Shown: piece after piece, positions 16,382-24,028 of the stretch
Position numbering within the stretch: the stretch's first letter is position 1
Layout: every line of letters starts with the position of its first letter
Origin: a virus
DNA length: 38,194 bases
IMG/VR virus record: IMGVR_UViG_3300006790_000046
Location: 1-38,194 of that record
Strand: one strand, 5' to 3'
The notes under the pieces: model-generated
What the model saw: only the letters and a program-made list of their open reading frames with translations
What the model was told of the DNA's origin: nothing
Database searches by the model: none
Position numbers and translations under genes: made by a program

Positions 16382-19322
16382 TGGTCCTCATATCGGGGGC
16401 GATCGCCAGGAGCGTGAATGGCAAAGGCAGATTGCCGCGCATGATCAACCTCGGGTCCGTATCGTACCCGCCGTCCATATCGAGAATTGTTTCCCCGGTG
16501 AACAACGGCACGGCCTCCCCCATCGGAACAGCGGCGTTGCGGAATGATTTGGCCCGAAGCGAGACCTTGTTGCCGACCTCGACGCCATAATCGAAACTGG
16601 CCGAGTCCAGAAGGGTCAGACCAATCCGCGTCACGGTCTTGGTTTTCGCCACCGCCGTACCGGCCTGCGCGCCATAGGGCAGCTTCATGCCCCTCAGCAC
16701 CCATTCATAGCCAAGTCCGACATGCGCGGTCATCGTCGCCCCAAGCCCGGCCTGATCGAGTGTGATCGACCCGCCCGTGACCACCTTGTCCTGCTGGACC
16801 GCGCCGTCGACCACAACCTTGACCGTCTGGCCTTCGAGATGGCTAAGTCCGGTCAGCGTCGAGGTTGACGCGCCCTTATAGGTCAGCCCGCTATCGACAT
16901 AGAATGCGTCCGCCTGGCTTTCCCGCATATCGGTCAGAAACAGATCATGATCGAGATAGCGCGCCCGGTTCGGTCCTTCGAAGATGCCTTCCATCATTTC
17001 AATGTAATGCACGGTATTCCCGTTGATGGTGCGGCGCACCACAAGCCACACTTCGTCGCGGCTGGTTGAGTCGTACACCTGCCCCGATGCGGCCGACCCG
17101 CCCGGAATGACCGCCATCGACGTGACAAAGCCCGCACCGCCAAGCGTCCGCGTTGTCCAGCCTACCACGCCTTGCGAGCGCTTGTAGGTCATGCAGGCAA
17201 GGCTACCGTCGTTCAGCCGGCACCAGGCCGTTGACAGGGGTTCGGCCTGATACTCTATCTGCTCGATGCCGAGCGTGTTCATGTGCTCCGACAGGATCGT
17301 CAGGTCAGATGCCCGGAAGCCTTCGATCTCGTAGGAGAACCCGATGTCATAGAGCGACCGTTTGGCGCGATGGACGTAAATGCCAACGTCATCGATCTGG
17401 ATCGCTTCGATATCGGCACAGTCGACCGACGTGTGCTGCGCGGCGGAAATATCCGTTGGCGACAGCGCCGCGCCCTGACTGGAAAATGCCCAGTTGCCCG
17501 ACGATGTGCCGACGACAAGTCGTCGGGTGCCGACGATCCACTGGATCGGGCTGATGCGTTTGGCCGCAAGCGTGGCGTTGATCGCGTCATCGGCCTCGAC
17601 CGTAACTGCTCCCGCCTGCCACGAGTCAGGCCGCATGTTTTCGAAGCCGCGCGTTTGCGTTGCCCAGATGGTCTGCGGCGAAGCGCCCGTCCCGCCCATC
17701 CACAAGCGCTGCTGAAAGAACGTTCCTGATTTCGGATAGCCGGTCGTCCCGGAGAAGGCTCCAAGCCGCCAGCTTTCAGTCGGCGTCGTTTCCGGCAACT
17801 CGCGGAGCACCTGAACGGTGACGATGTGGGTGGTCGTGACCGCCGTGATCATCCCGTATCCCGGCTCGCGCCCAGGCCATTCCAGCCGGATCAGTCGTCC
17901 GACATCTGTGGACCTGAACACATCGGAAACACTGCCGGTCACGGACAGCGTGATCGACCCGGTTTTCGCGCTCGGGGCAAGCAGCCGTGACTGCGCCTGA
18001 TAGCAGTAGCAGGCCCCGACGCCGCCGATGATCTCAAGGTCCTGATCGCCGGTGAAGCGCACGAAGAAGGTCGAAACGTCAGGCGTGAACGAGATGGAGT
18101 ACCACCCTGCGCCATAGGTCGCCGCCGCTACGATTTCAGCGCCCGTGGCCGTGCTGCCAATGGCAAGCCGTATCTCGCCGCCGCCGACGATCTGGAAATG
18201 CAGGACATGGACCGCGCCGGAATTGGCCGTCGAAGTCTGGTGCCGGATTTCCGCCGTACCGGCGTAATCGGCAGCCGAGGTCGGACTGATCGGAGAGCGG
18301 CGACGAAGAAACACAACACGCTGCGCCCGGTCATAATCGACATATCCGGTCCCGGTCACAACCTTGGTCCAGCCCGCAGCGCCGCTTTCGAAATTGAAGT
18401 TCGAAATGAGATTGGCTTCGCCCAGATTTACGCCGGGGTTGATGCCACCATAGGGGCCGTCCTCGAAAAAGACCTCGACCAAAGACCACGCCGCGTCGCC
18501 GCGCCGCTGAAGCTTGTGGACCGGCTTGTCCTCATGGAAAAGATACATCACGTCGAAGGACTGCGACGCCCGCAGTTTCTGCGCCTGATCGACAGTGTAG
18601 GGCGAGGCGATCTCGACCGGGACGTTCGACAGGAACATCACGTCATCAAAATAGACGGTGAACGCTTCCGCGTTGCGGAATTCGATGTGGACCGTTCCGG
18701 TTCCGGGGGTAAAGGCCACGGTATGCCAGCCGACGCCAAGTTCGGTCGCCACAGCAAGATCGGAAGTTCCGGCTGTCGTCCCGACGCGACAGGAGGCGCT
18801 GGCAAAGCTGTTGCCGAGCAGGCGGAAGCGCAGGACATGCACCGCGCCCTGAAACGACGCGCCGATGCTGATGGACTGACGCAGGGCCGAATAGCCGGAC
18901 GATGTGCCGTTGAGCTGCGCGGCGGCTCGGGTGGAGTCCCATGCGACGGCACCGCCCCCTGTCGAGGCGTTCGTCCAGCCGGAAATGTCGGCGTTGAACG
19001 TGCCGTTCGTGACCACGGCATCGGTCGTCGCGGCGACGATCTGGCCCTGGTTCTTGAAAAACCGCAGATAGCTTGTGCCGGCCTCGATGACATAGGAGCT
19101 TTCGGCGACTGGCTCAAAGCCGATCAGGCGCGCATTGCCGCTCTTGGTCTGGGCGATGTAGCGCGTTCCTGGTGCCGTCGTCAGGCCACCCTGCGGCAGG
19201 CAGATCAGGTTTTGCGCCCGCGAGACGGCCGCGCCGTACTTGTCGAAATCAACGCGCGCGTCCATGCGCGGCGACAGTTCCCCTGCGTTGAAAACATTCT
19301 GAAGCGGTGAGGCGCGCGTCAT
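16368..19322 (-). CDS. Tail tubular protein B-like (984 aa) with two inserted jelly-roll repeats
   Basis: A 984-residue nozzle protein of the T7 gp12 type. The start NVFNAGELSPRMDARVDFDKY and GLTTAPGTRYIA are hallmark features of this family, and the remaining beta-rich body fits it. Two domains about 140 residues long (about 100-235 and 303-445) appear to be inserted repeats: each has a 'NGTFN.DISGWT' or 'NFNFESGAAGWT' start, a 'GAVHVL.F' strand and a 'GWHTVAFTPG' or 'GWYSISFTPD' strand, like carbohydrate-binding jelly-roll modules. This makes the protein longer than T7 gp12 (about 790 residues). The gene overlaps the TTPA gene by 4 bp. Confidence 0.85.
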   Translation of the reverse strand: MTRASPLQNVFNAGELSPRMDARVDFDKYGAAVSRAQNLICLPQGGLTTAPGTRYIAQTKSGNARLIGFEPVAESSYVIEAGTSYLRFFKNQGQIVAATTDAVVTNGTFNADISGWTNASTGGGAVAWDSTRAAAQLNGTSSGYSALRQSISIGASFQGAVHVLRFRLLGNSFASASCRVGTTAGTSDLAVATELGVGWHTVAFTPGTGTVHIEFRNAEAFTVYFDDVMFLSNVPVEIASPYTVDQAQKLRASQSFDVMYLFHEDKPVHKLQRRGDAAWSLVEVFFEDGPYGGINPGVNLGEANLISNFNFESGAAGWTKVVTGTGYVDYDRAQRVVFLRRRSPISPTSAADYAGTAEIRHQTSTANSGAVHVLHFQIVGGGEIRLAIGSTATGAEIVAAATYGAGWYSISFTPDVSTFFVRFTGDQDLEIIGGVGACYCYQAQSRLLAPSAKTGSITLSVTGSVSDVFRSTDVGRLIRLEWPGREPGYGMITAVTTTHIVTVQVLRELPETTPTESWRLGAFSGTTGYPKSGTFFQQRLWMGGTGASPQTIWATQTRGFENMRPDSWQAGAVTVEADDAINATLAAKRISPIQWIVGTRRLVVGTSSGNWAFSSQGAALSPTDISAAQHTSVDCADIEAIQIDDVGIYVHRAKRSLYDIGFSYEIEGFRASDLTILSEHMNTLGIEQIEYQAEPLSTAWCRLNDGSLACMTYKRSQGVVGWTTRTLGGAGFVTSMAVIPGGSAASGQVYDSTSRDEVWLVVRRTINGNTVHYIEMMEGIFEGPNRARYLDHDLFLTDMRESQADAFYVDSGLTYKGASTSTLTGLSHLEGQTVKVVVDGAVQQDKVVTGGSITLDQAGLGATMTAHVGLGYEWVLRGMKLPYGAQAGTAVAKTKTVTRIGLTLLDSASFDYGVEVGNKVSLRAKSFRNAAVPMGEAVPLFTGETILDMDGGYDTDPRLIMRGNLPLPFTLLAIAPDMRTNERL

Positions 19323-19939
19323 TGGCGGTTGCCCCCGTGGTCACCGCCTCGGCTCATGGCCCACGAGCCGTCAGGCAGGCGCTCCGGATAGTCCTCGACG
19401 CCGTCAATCGACCGGGCATGGCGCATCGCCTCCTTCAACTCGCCATCGACCAATTGATAGAGGCTGTTGGAATTGGCGGATGCCGTCGCGAAGACCTTTG
19501 CCAGACGCAGGATCAGCACCTGCCGGAAGCCCGGCCCCATCAGGTTCACGTCGGTCACCTGACGAACATAGCGCAGCCATAGATCGGGCGAATTGCACAG
19601 GATCGCCGCGACATAGCCGTCCGTCTGGGCAAGGCTTTCCGCCTTGTACCGAACCGACCCGTGGCCGCCGTCATTGTCGTGGACGGAGACGATGCGCATA
19701 CAGTCGGATGGGGTCGTGAAGGCGTATTCGAACTCGAAGGGAGGCGCGTCGGACAGACGGGACAGCTTGCGCCGGGTGATGGCGAAGTTCCAGTTGTGCG
19801 AGCGCAGAAGATAATCGCGCTCCTGCGTCAGAACGTCGGACGCAATGCCCGCACTCGGAACCTCGTCGGCAATGTCGAGGATGCGCTGAGCGCCGATCTT
19901 GCGCAGGGCGCTGTTCACGAGTTCGGTTTCGGTCGCCAT
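19319..19939 (-). CDS. Tail tubular protein A-like (adaptor)
   Basis: A 206-residue protein with the gp11-type signature: 'TETELVNSALRKIGAQRI' at the start, 'LLRSHNWNFAITRRKL' (about 45-60), 'PSDCMRIVSV' and 'DLWLRYVRQV'. It forms the adaptor ring between portal and nozzle in short-tailed phages. The 4-bp overlap with tail tubular B and its position upstream of it match the T7 gene 11/12 order. The assignment is firm. Confidence 0.85.
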   Translation of the reverse strand: MATETELVNSALRKIGAQRILDIADEVPSAGIASDVLTQERDYLLRSHNWNFAITRRKLSRLSDAPPFEFEYAFTTPSDCMRIVSVHDNDGGHGSVRYKAESLAQTDGYVAAILCNSPDLWLRYVRQVTDVNLMGPGFRQVLILRLAKVFATASANSNSLYQLVDGELKEAMRHARSIDGVEDYPERLPDGSWAMSRGGDHGGNRQ

Positions 19940-19943
19940 TTGG

Positions 19944-20399
19944 TCAGGCCGCCTTGCCGTTGAACTGGGCCGCGAATTCTTCCGCCTCGGCCTTCGTCTT
20001 CAGTTGCTCAATGACGTTTCCGGCCGCGTCCTCGACCGCGAAGCCGCCGCCGAACTGCTTGCGCACGACATAGCCGGCAGAAGTCGCGGCGGTCGACTTC
20101 TGCTCTTCGTAATCAACCATGACGATGTCGCCGACACGGACGATCTTGACCGCATCCGGGGCGCTTGACGCCACGCGGAGGGTGACAAAGGCGAGAAGCT
20201 TGGCCCCGCGCGCATCAAACTTGTCGAACTGGCAGACGGTGATGGAGTCGCCGGCGCGCAGCATCGACTGCACGCTGCGAAAGAAGTCGTCATTGACGAC
20301 ATCCGCGATCGGCAGACACGTCCGGTACTGCCACGACTGCTGCCATGGCATCGCGTCGGACATGCACAGATCACCGGATTTCGCGCGGAAGTCGCTCAT
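19944..20399 (-). CDS. Hypothetical structural-region protein (151 aa)
   Basis: A 151-residue acidic protein with a beta-rich central part (VKIVRVGDIVMVDYEEQ) and the closing 'GGGFAVEDAAGNVIEQLKTKAEAEEFAAQFN', which looks like a small alpha/beta tail module. No family recognised. It sits between the head and tail genes and overlaps the next upstream gene by 4 bp, so it is probably a virion or assembly protein. Met-13 is an alternative start. Confidence 0.6.
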   Translation of the reverse strand: MSDFRAKSGDLCMSDAMPWQQSWQYRTCLPIADVVNDDFFRSVQSMLRAGDSITVCQFDKFDARGAKLLAFVTLRVASSAPDAVKIVRVGDIVMVDYEEQKSTAATSAGYVVRKQFGGGFAVEDAAGNVIEQLKTKAEAEEFAAQFNGKAA

Positions 20400-20704
20400 G
20401 CATCGTCTCTTTTCTTGATCTCAGCCCGGATGACGGCTTCCGCCACCTTGGCGTTGCGAATGGGTTTGTCGGAAAGGGATGCGGCAAGGGACCGCTTGGC
20501 ATTGCCGTCCAGCGCTTCCCAATCGTTCGGGATGGCGACGGCTTCCTGGTCCTCGCGCGGCTCGACCGTGTTGAGCGTCGGGAGCTTCGCGTGAATGAAT
20601 TCGAGTTCTTCGGGGGTAGCGGGCGTGATCAACTTGCCGCACCACACGAACAGCTCGTCCGTCGAGCGCTGTTGAAACACGCGATCAGCATCTACAGGCT
20701 GCAT
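20396..20704 (-). CDS. Hypothetical structural-region protein (102 aa)
   Basis: A 102-residue protein whose ATG at 20704 follows a GGAG RBS. The sequence (MQPVDADRVFQQRSTDELFV, then VAIPNDWEALDGNAKRSLAA) has a C-terminal helical part (RNAKVAEAVIRAEIKKRDD). Family not recognised. It is the first gene after an intrinsic terminator (20731-20758) and overlaps the following gene by 4 bp. Probably a head-completion or tail assembly factor by position only. Confidence 0.65.
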   Translation of the reverse strand: MQPVDADRVFQQRSTDELFVWCGKLITPATPEELEFIHAKLPTLNTVEPREDQEAVAIPNDWEALDGNAKRSLAASLSDKPIRNAKVAEAVIRAEIKKRDDA

Positions 20705-20730
20705 GGCGGGACTCCGCTTAATGGCAAAGG

Positions 20731-20758
20731 GAAAAAGGGCGAGGCCGAAGCCCCGCCC
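20731..20758 (-). terminator. Intrinsic terminator between head and tail gene blocks
   Basis: On the minus strand GGGCG-GGGC-TTCG-GCCT-CGCCC folds into a stem with a TTCG-type tetraloop and one mismatch, followed by TTTTT. It lies in the 62-bp gap below the small head gene at 20767-21180. It would reduce transcription of the tail genes relative to the capsid genes. Confidence 0.75.
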
Positions 20759-20766
20759 CTGTCGTG

Positions 20767-21180
20767 TCAGTCCTGGGCGTAAAGGAAGGTCAGCGCCATC
20801 GTGCCGGACGCCGGGAGGGCAGCCGTGCCGATGGTGATGTAGACTTCCTCTTCGGCCGTGGTGGCGACATTCATCGCCGCCGTTTCGCCGAACACTTCCG
20901 GGACGGTCGTGGTCTTGGCGGCAGCAGCGCGATACTTGCCGGTTGAGCCGGCAACACCGATCGCCACCGTTGCGGTCGCAGTCGAGGCGCTGTTGTTGAT
21001 CACGCCGCCAAGGAAGATCGAACCCTTCGGACGCTTCCACACGACGATGGTGTCGGCGGTGGTCTGCCCGGCGAAGGTGACGATCTCGGTGTGAACGCGA
21101 ACCGTGCCGGCGGTCTTGCCGGGGGCCAGCGTGGTCCCGGCGTTGAGCGCCGTCTGGTTGACGCCGTAGAGAACAGCCAT
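20767..21180 (-). CDS. Small head protein, probable decoration or head-fibre protein
   Basis: A 137-residue beta-rich protein (MAVLYGVNQTALNAGTTLAP) with many Thr/Ala/Val residues and short strands (VRVHTEIVTFAG, IFLGGVINNSASTATATVAI, EEVYITIGTAALP). The gene is directly downstream of the major capsid gene with a 12-bp gap and a good RBS, and followed by a terminator. High expression together with the capsid suggests a capsid-decorating or cement protein. No specific family can be proven by eye. Confidence 0.6.
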   Translation of the reverse strand: MAVLYGVNQTALNAGTTLAPGKTAGTVRVHTEIVTFAGQTTADTIVVWKRPKGSIFLGGVINNSASTATATVAIGVAGSTGKYRAAAAKTTTVPEVFGETAAMNVATTAEEEVYITIGTAALPASGTMALTFLYAQD

Positions 21181-21192
21181 GGTTCAGCTCCT

Positions 21193-22080
21193 TTACGAGG
21201 TCGGAAGGGCGGCGGTGTCGTCCACCGTGCCTTCAATGACGCCAGTGTCATCGATCAGTTTCGATCCACCAGACATCATATGGTTGACGAAGTGCGCGGC
21301 GCGGTCGCCGTGCCAAGTGATGTCCGCAGACACGGCCTGGTTCTGCGCCGCGTTGCCCGCATGGGCGCCGGTGGCGTAGCCAACGGACATCTTGTGCCAT
21401 GCGAACACCTTGGCCGTGGCAGTGCCGCGACCGGGGCAGCCGCTATGGACCGTCCACAGAACGCCGAGCCAGTTCTTGAACCGACCGATCGGCGCGCCTT
21501 CCGAGAAAGGAAGACCCGTTGACCCGACATAGTCGGCGCTGGCGAAAGACTCGACCTTCATCGCGAAAGCCCATGCCTTCGGCGTCAATGCGCCGTAGCG
21601 CATTCCGTCGTTCGGCACGTCATTGGCGTCGAGGGCCTGCACCATGTTGAGAAGCGCGTTCTCGATGGCAGCCTTCGACGTGACGGTCCAGGCAATCGCC
21701 GTCTGCGCGGTGGCGTCCAGTTCGGTGAAGATCTGGTCGTCAACCTTGCGGCCGAGAGCCGCAGCGCCGCCCATGGCGATCGCCATGCGCTCATCGATGT
21801 TGGTCTTGGCCTCGTCCAGCTTGTCGACCCAATCGCCGGCGTAGAAGTCGGCGAGCGTGCATTCAAGCGCGGTGTGGTCCTGGTTCATCGGCGTGATGAC
21901 GCCGTGACGGGCCTTGGTCGTCGCCGCACCCTTGCCGACCTTCTGGAAGGTGGTGGACTTGCCGACAACGTTGTCCTTCACGCGGACGGTCGGACGCAGG
22001 AAGCTGCCCTGCCTCTGGAATACCGCGTGGGTTTCCTGTTCGTATTGCCGCACAAAGGCGGCATCAATGCTCGTGCTCAT
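21193..22080 (-). CDS. Major capsid protein
   Basis: A 295-residue protein of the short HK97-like capsid type seen in this kind of podovirus. The start 'DAAFVRQYEQETHAVFQRQGSFLRPTV' is followed by 'PMNQDHTALECTLADFYAGDWVDKLDEAKTNIDERMAIA' (E-loop/spine region), and 'FKNWLGVLWTVHSGCPG' and 'GYATGAHAGNAAQNQAVSADITW' (P/A domains). It has a strong RBS (AAGGAGA). It follows the scaffold gene and a small head gene, the normal position for the capsid gene. Confidence 0.85.
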   Translation of the reverse strand: MSTSIDAAFVRQYEQETHAVFQRQGSFLRPTVRVKDNVVGKSTTFQKVGKGAATTKARHGVITPMNQDHTALECTLADFYAGDWVDKLDEAKTNIDERMAIAMGGAAALGRKVDDQIFTELDATAQTAIAWTVTSKAAIENALLNMVQALDANDVPNDGMRYGALTPKAWAFAMKVESFASADYVGSTGLPFSEGAPIGRFKNWLGVLWTVHSGCPGRGTATAKVFAWHKMSVGYATGAHAGNAAQNQAVSADITWHGDRAAHFVNHMMSGGSKLIDDTGVIEGTVDDTAALPTS

Positions 22081-22126
22081 CTCTTATCTCCTTGGTTGAG
22101 CAGGAGTGATCGGGATGGCAAAGCGT

Positions 22127-22160
22127 CAGTGGGCCGCCGCGCGGGGCACAGTGGGCCGCC
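22127..22160. repeat. Two 12-bp direct repeats upstream of the capsid gene
   Basis: CAGTGGGCCGCC occurs at 22127-22138 and again at 22149-22160, 22 bp apart (about two helical turns). They lie in the 206-bp gap (22081-22286) between the small head gene and the capsid start. The rest of that gap holds no convincing gene; near 22267-22283 there is also a 6-bp inverted repeat (TCCGTC/GACGGA). The repeats could be binding sites or chance repeats in GC-rich DNA. Confidence 0.45.
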
Positions 22161-22286
22161 TTGGGGCGGGTTGTGCCGTCGCTCGTCAGGGTGTCGCTGT
22201 GCTGGTGGGGGATGGCCTTCGCCGGGGCGCCGTTGAGGCGGTGGGCCGGCTACGGCCAGAAACTATCCGTCACGCGGACGGAATTC

Positions 22287-22715
22287 TTATTGCAGGACGC
22301 AGGCGGCGACGGTGGCCGTGACTGCCGGCGTGGTGCCGCCGATGACACTGATGACGCGCCATGAGCGCGGCAGAACGTTGTTGGCGACGACGTTGGCCGC
22401 CGCCGTCAGGCCGGGATAGATCGTAAGCACCGTCGTTCCCACAGCCGTCAGCGCGGCACTGGCGAGCAGCGTGTAATATTTGCCAGACACCGGGTCCTTG
22501 CCCTGAATGGTCACGGTCAACGTCGGGCTGGTGCCGGTGATCGCGGTAATGTCGATCACGAGAGCCATCCCGCGCCCGCGCCTGTTGGTCTGATCCGACC
22601 CGTTGACGCCGGCAGAGGCCGCCGAATGCGCGATCAGCGCAGTGGTCTCGACATGCCATGTCGGAAGAACCGTGCCATCTGCCTCGCACGATACGGACTG
22701 CGGGAACACTGTCAT
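22287..22715 (-). CDS. Small head protein between scaffold and capsid (142 aa)
   Basis: A 142-residue beta-rich protein (MTVFPQSVSCEADGTVLPTW, then ALVIDITAITGTSPTLTVTI and YYTLLASAALTAVGTTVLTI). The central pattern 'L.I.I.A..GTSPTLTVTIQ.KDP.SGKYYTLL' is common in small phage head or tail-decorating proteins. Gene position just before the capsid gene suggests a capsid decoration or minor head protein. It is followed by a 206-bp noncoding stretch, unusual in this compact operon. Confidence 0.65.
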   Translation of the reverse strand: MTVFPQSVSCEADGTVLPTWHVETTALIAHSAASAGVNGSDQTNRRGRGMALVIDITAITGTSPTLTVTIQGKDPVSGKYYTLLASAALTAVGTTVLTIYPGLTAAANVVANNVLPRSWRVISVIGGTTPAVTATVAACVLQ

Positions 22716-22727
22716 GGCGCGCTTTCC

Positions 22728-23729
22728 TTATACGCTGCGGCCAGCGGCGCCGACGATGGCCCCGTTGCCGTGAAGTTTCTCGCTCAGGTCGCGAATGCGT
22801 TTCTGGACGCCCGGATCGCGGTATTTCTCCGTTCCGGGCGGGTTGGCGCGCATGATCTCGTTGATCTGCTCCTGGATGGACGACCGTTCGTCCGCAGACG
22901 CCGCGCCGATAAAGCCGCTCTCGTCCATGCGCCGCCCCAGATTGCCAAACATGCGGATCAGGTCAGGGTGATCCCCGAGCTTCTGTCCGTTGACAATGGT
23001 GTTTTCCAGAAGGTTGATGAAGTCGGGCGAGGCATGGGATTTCACGACACGGCCGGCCAGATTGAAATTGGCGTCGTAATCCGCCCCCCATTCCTTGCGC
23101 AGTGTGGCCTGCGATGCCTCGCGGGCCGATGTGGCGACACGCTCGGCTTCGGCGGTGGCCTCGGCCGCAAGGTCGTTCCATGCCTTGTTCAGGGCCTTCG
23201 CCTGGGACGCAGGAACGCCGGTCTCGTGCATGATCGCCGCCATGCGGTCCTGAAACGCCTTGTCGGCCTCCGTCGCCTCGACGCCTTCGGGCATTTCGAA
23301 CTGGTAGCCGGTCTTGTCGTCGGGTACGCCGAGCGCTTTGCGGAACGCGGCCTTTTCCTCGTCGGACGATCCCTCGCCGGGAGGCTGGACGCCCTTGGAC
23401 AGCTTCTGCCGGAACTCGAACGCGGCTTTGGTCAGATCGGCGGCTGAGGCGAACTTGCCCGCGAACTCGCGCAGCTTCTCGTCCTCAATGCTGGCGCGCC
23501 AGTCCTGTTCCTGCGTCTTGCCAGCGTCGCCAGAGCCTTGACCCGCCTGGGATGCAGCCTCGCCCGTTTTCCCTTCGTCCGCCTTTCCGGCGTCCGTATT
23601 GGCCGCGTCGCCGGAACCTGCATCCCCGCCACCGCCCGCACCGTCTTCAGGGGCGAATACAATTCGCGGTCCTACGGTTGCGGACGCAAGCCACGCCAAT
23701 GAACCGCTCTGCTTGAGCTTTTCCGTCAT
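22728..23729 (-). CDS. Scaffolding protein
   Basis: A 333-residue, highly acidic and helical protein. It has a low-complexity Gly/Ala/Asp region (about 28-75), 'LREFAGKFASAADLTKAAFEFRQKLS' (about 85-110), a long helical middle (ATAEAERVATSAREASQATL) and a charged helical C-terminus (KRIRDLSEKL), the usual capsid-binding end of scaffolds. It lies between the portal/Bbp19 genes and the capsid gene, as expected. Overlaps the upstream small gene by 4 bp. Confidence 0.8.
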   Translation of the reverse strand: MTEKLKQSGSLAWLASATVGPRIVFAPEDGAGGGGDAGSGDAANTDAGKADEGKTGEAASQAGQGSGDAGKTQEQDWRASIEDEKLREFAGKFASAADLTKAAFEFRQKLSKGVQPPGEGSSDEEKAAFRKALGVPDDKTGYQFEMPEGVEATEADKAFQDRMAAIMHETGVPASQAKALNKAWNDLAAEATAEAERVATSAREASQATLRKEWGADYDANFNLAGRVVKSHASPDFINLLENTIVNGQKLGDHPDLIRMFGNLGRRMDESGFIGAASADERSSIQEQINEIMRANPPGTEKYRDPGVQKRIRDLSEKLHGNGAIVGAAGRSV

Positions 23730-24028
23730 GTGTCACCATTTGGTTGATCGGAGTCTTCGGGCGGCGGGACAGCGGCCCACGCCGATATGATTGCACCCAC
23801 GCGACGCATCCCGGCCCGGAAGGCCAGTTTCGCGTGGCTCTCTGCGTCCATCTCCGAAAGCAGCCCGCCTTCGGAATAGTCGATGATCTGCGAAAGCACC
23901 CGCTTGCCCTGCTCGGAGCCGAACACGGCCCGGAAGTCTCGGTAGCGGTCGAGACGGGTATAGCCGCCGCGTCCAACCCTGACCGGACGCAGCGCCTCGA
24001 TGAAATCGGCGATGTCCTGGTCGTTCAC
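23726..24028 (-). CDS. Bbp19-like small phage protein
   Basis: A 100-residue protein whose core 'YRDFRAVFGSEQGKRVLSQIIDYSEGG' followed by 'HAKLAFRAGMRRVGAIISAW' matches the Bordetella phage Bbp19 family pattern ('dFra.Fat.eGrrVL..l...'). The family is found between portal and scaffold or capsid genes in podoviruses; its role in the virion is not established. Overlaps both neighbours by 4 bp. Confidence 0.75.
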   Translation of the reverse strand: MNDQDIADFIEALRPVRVGRGGYTRLDRYRDFRAVFGSEQGKRVLSQIIDYSEGGLLSEMDAESHAKLAFRAGMRRVGAIISAWAAVPPPEDSDQPNGDT

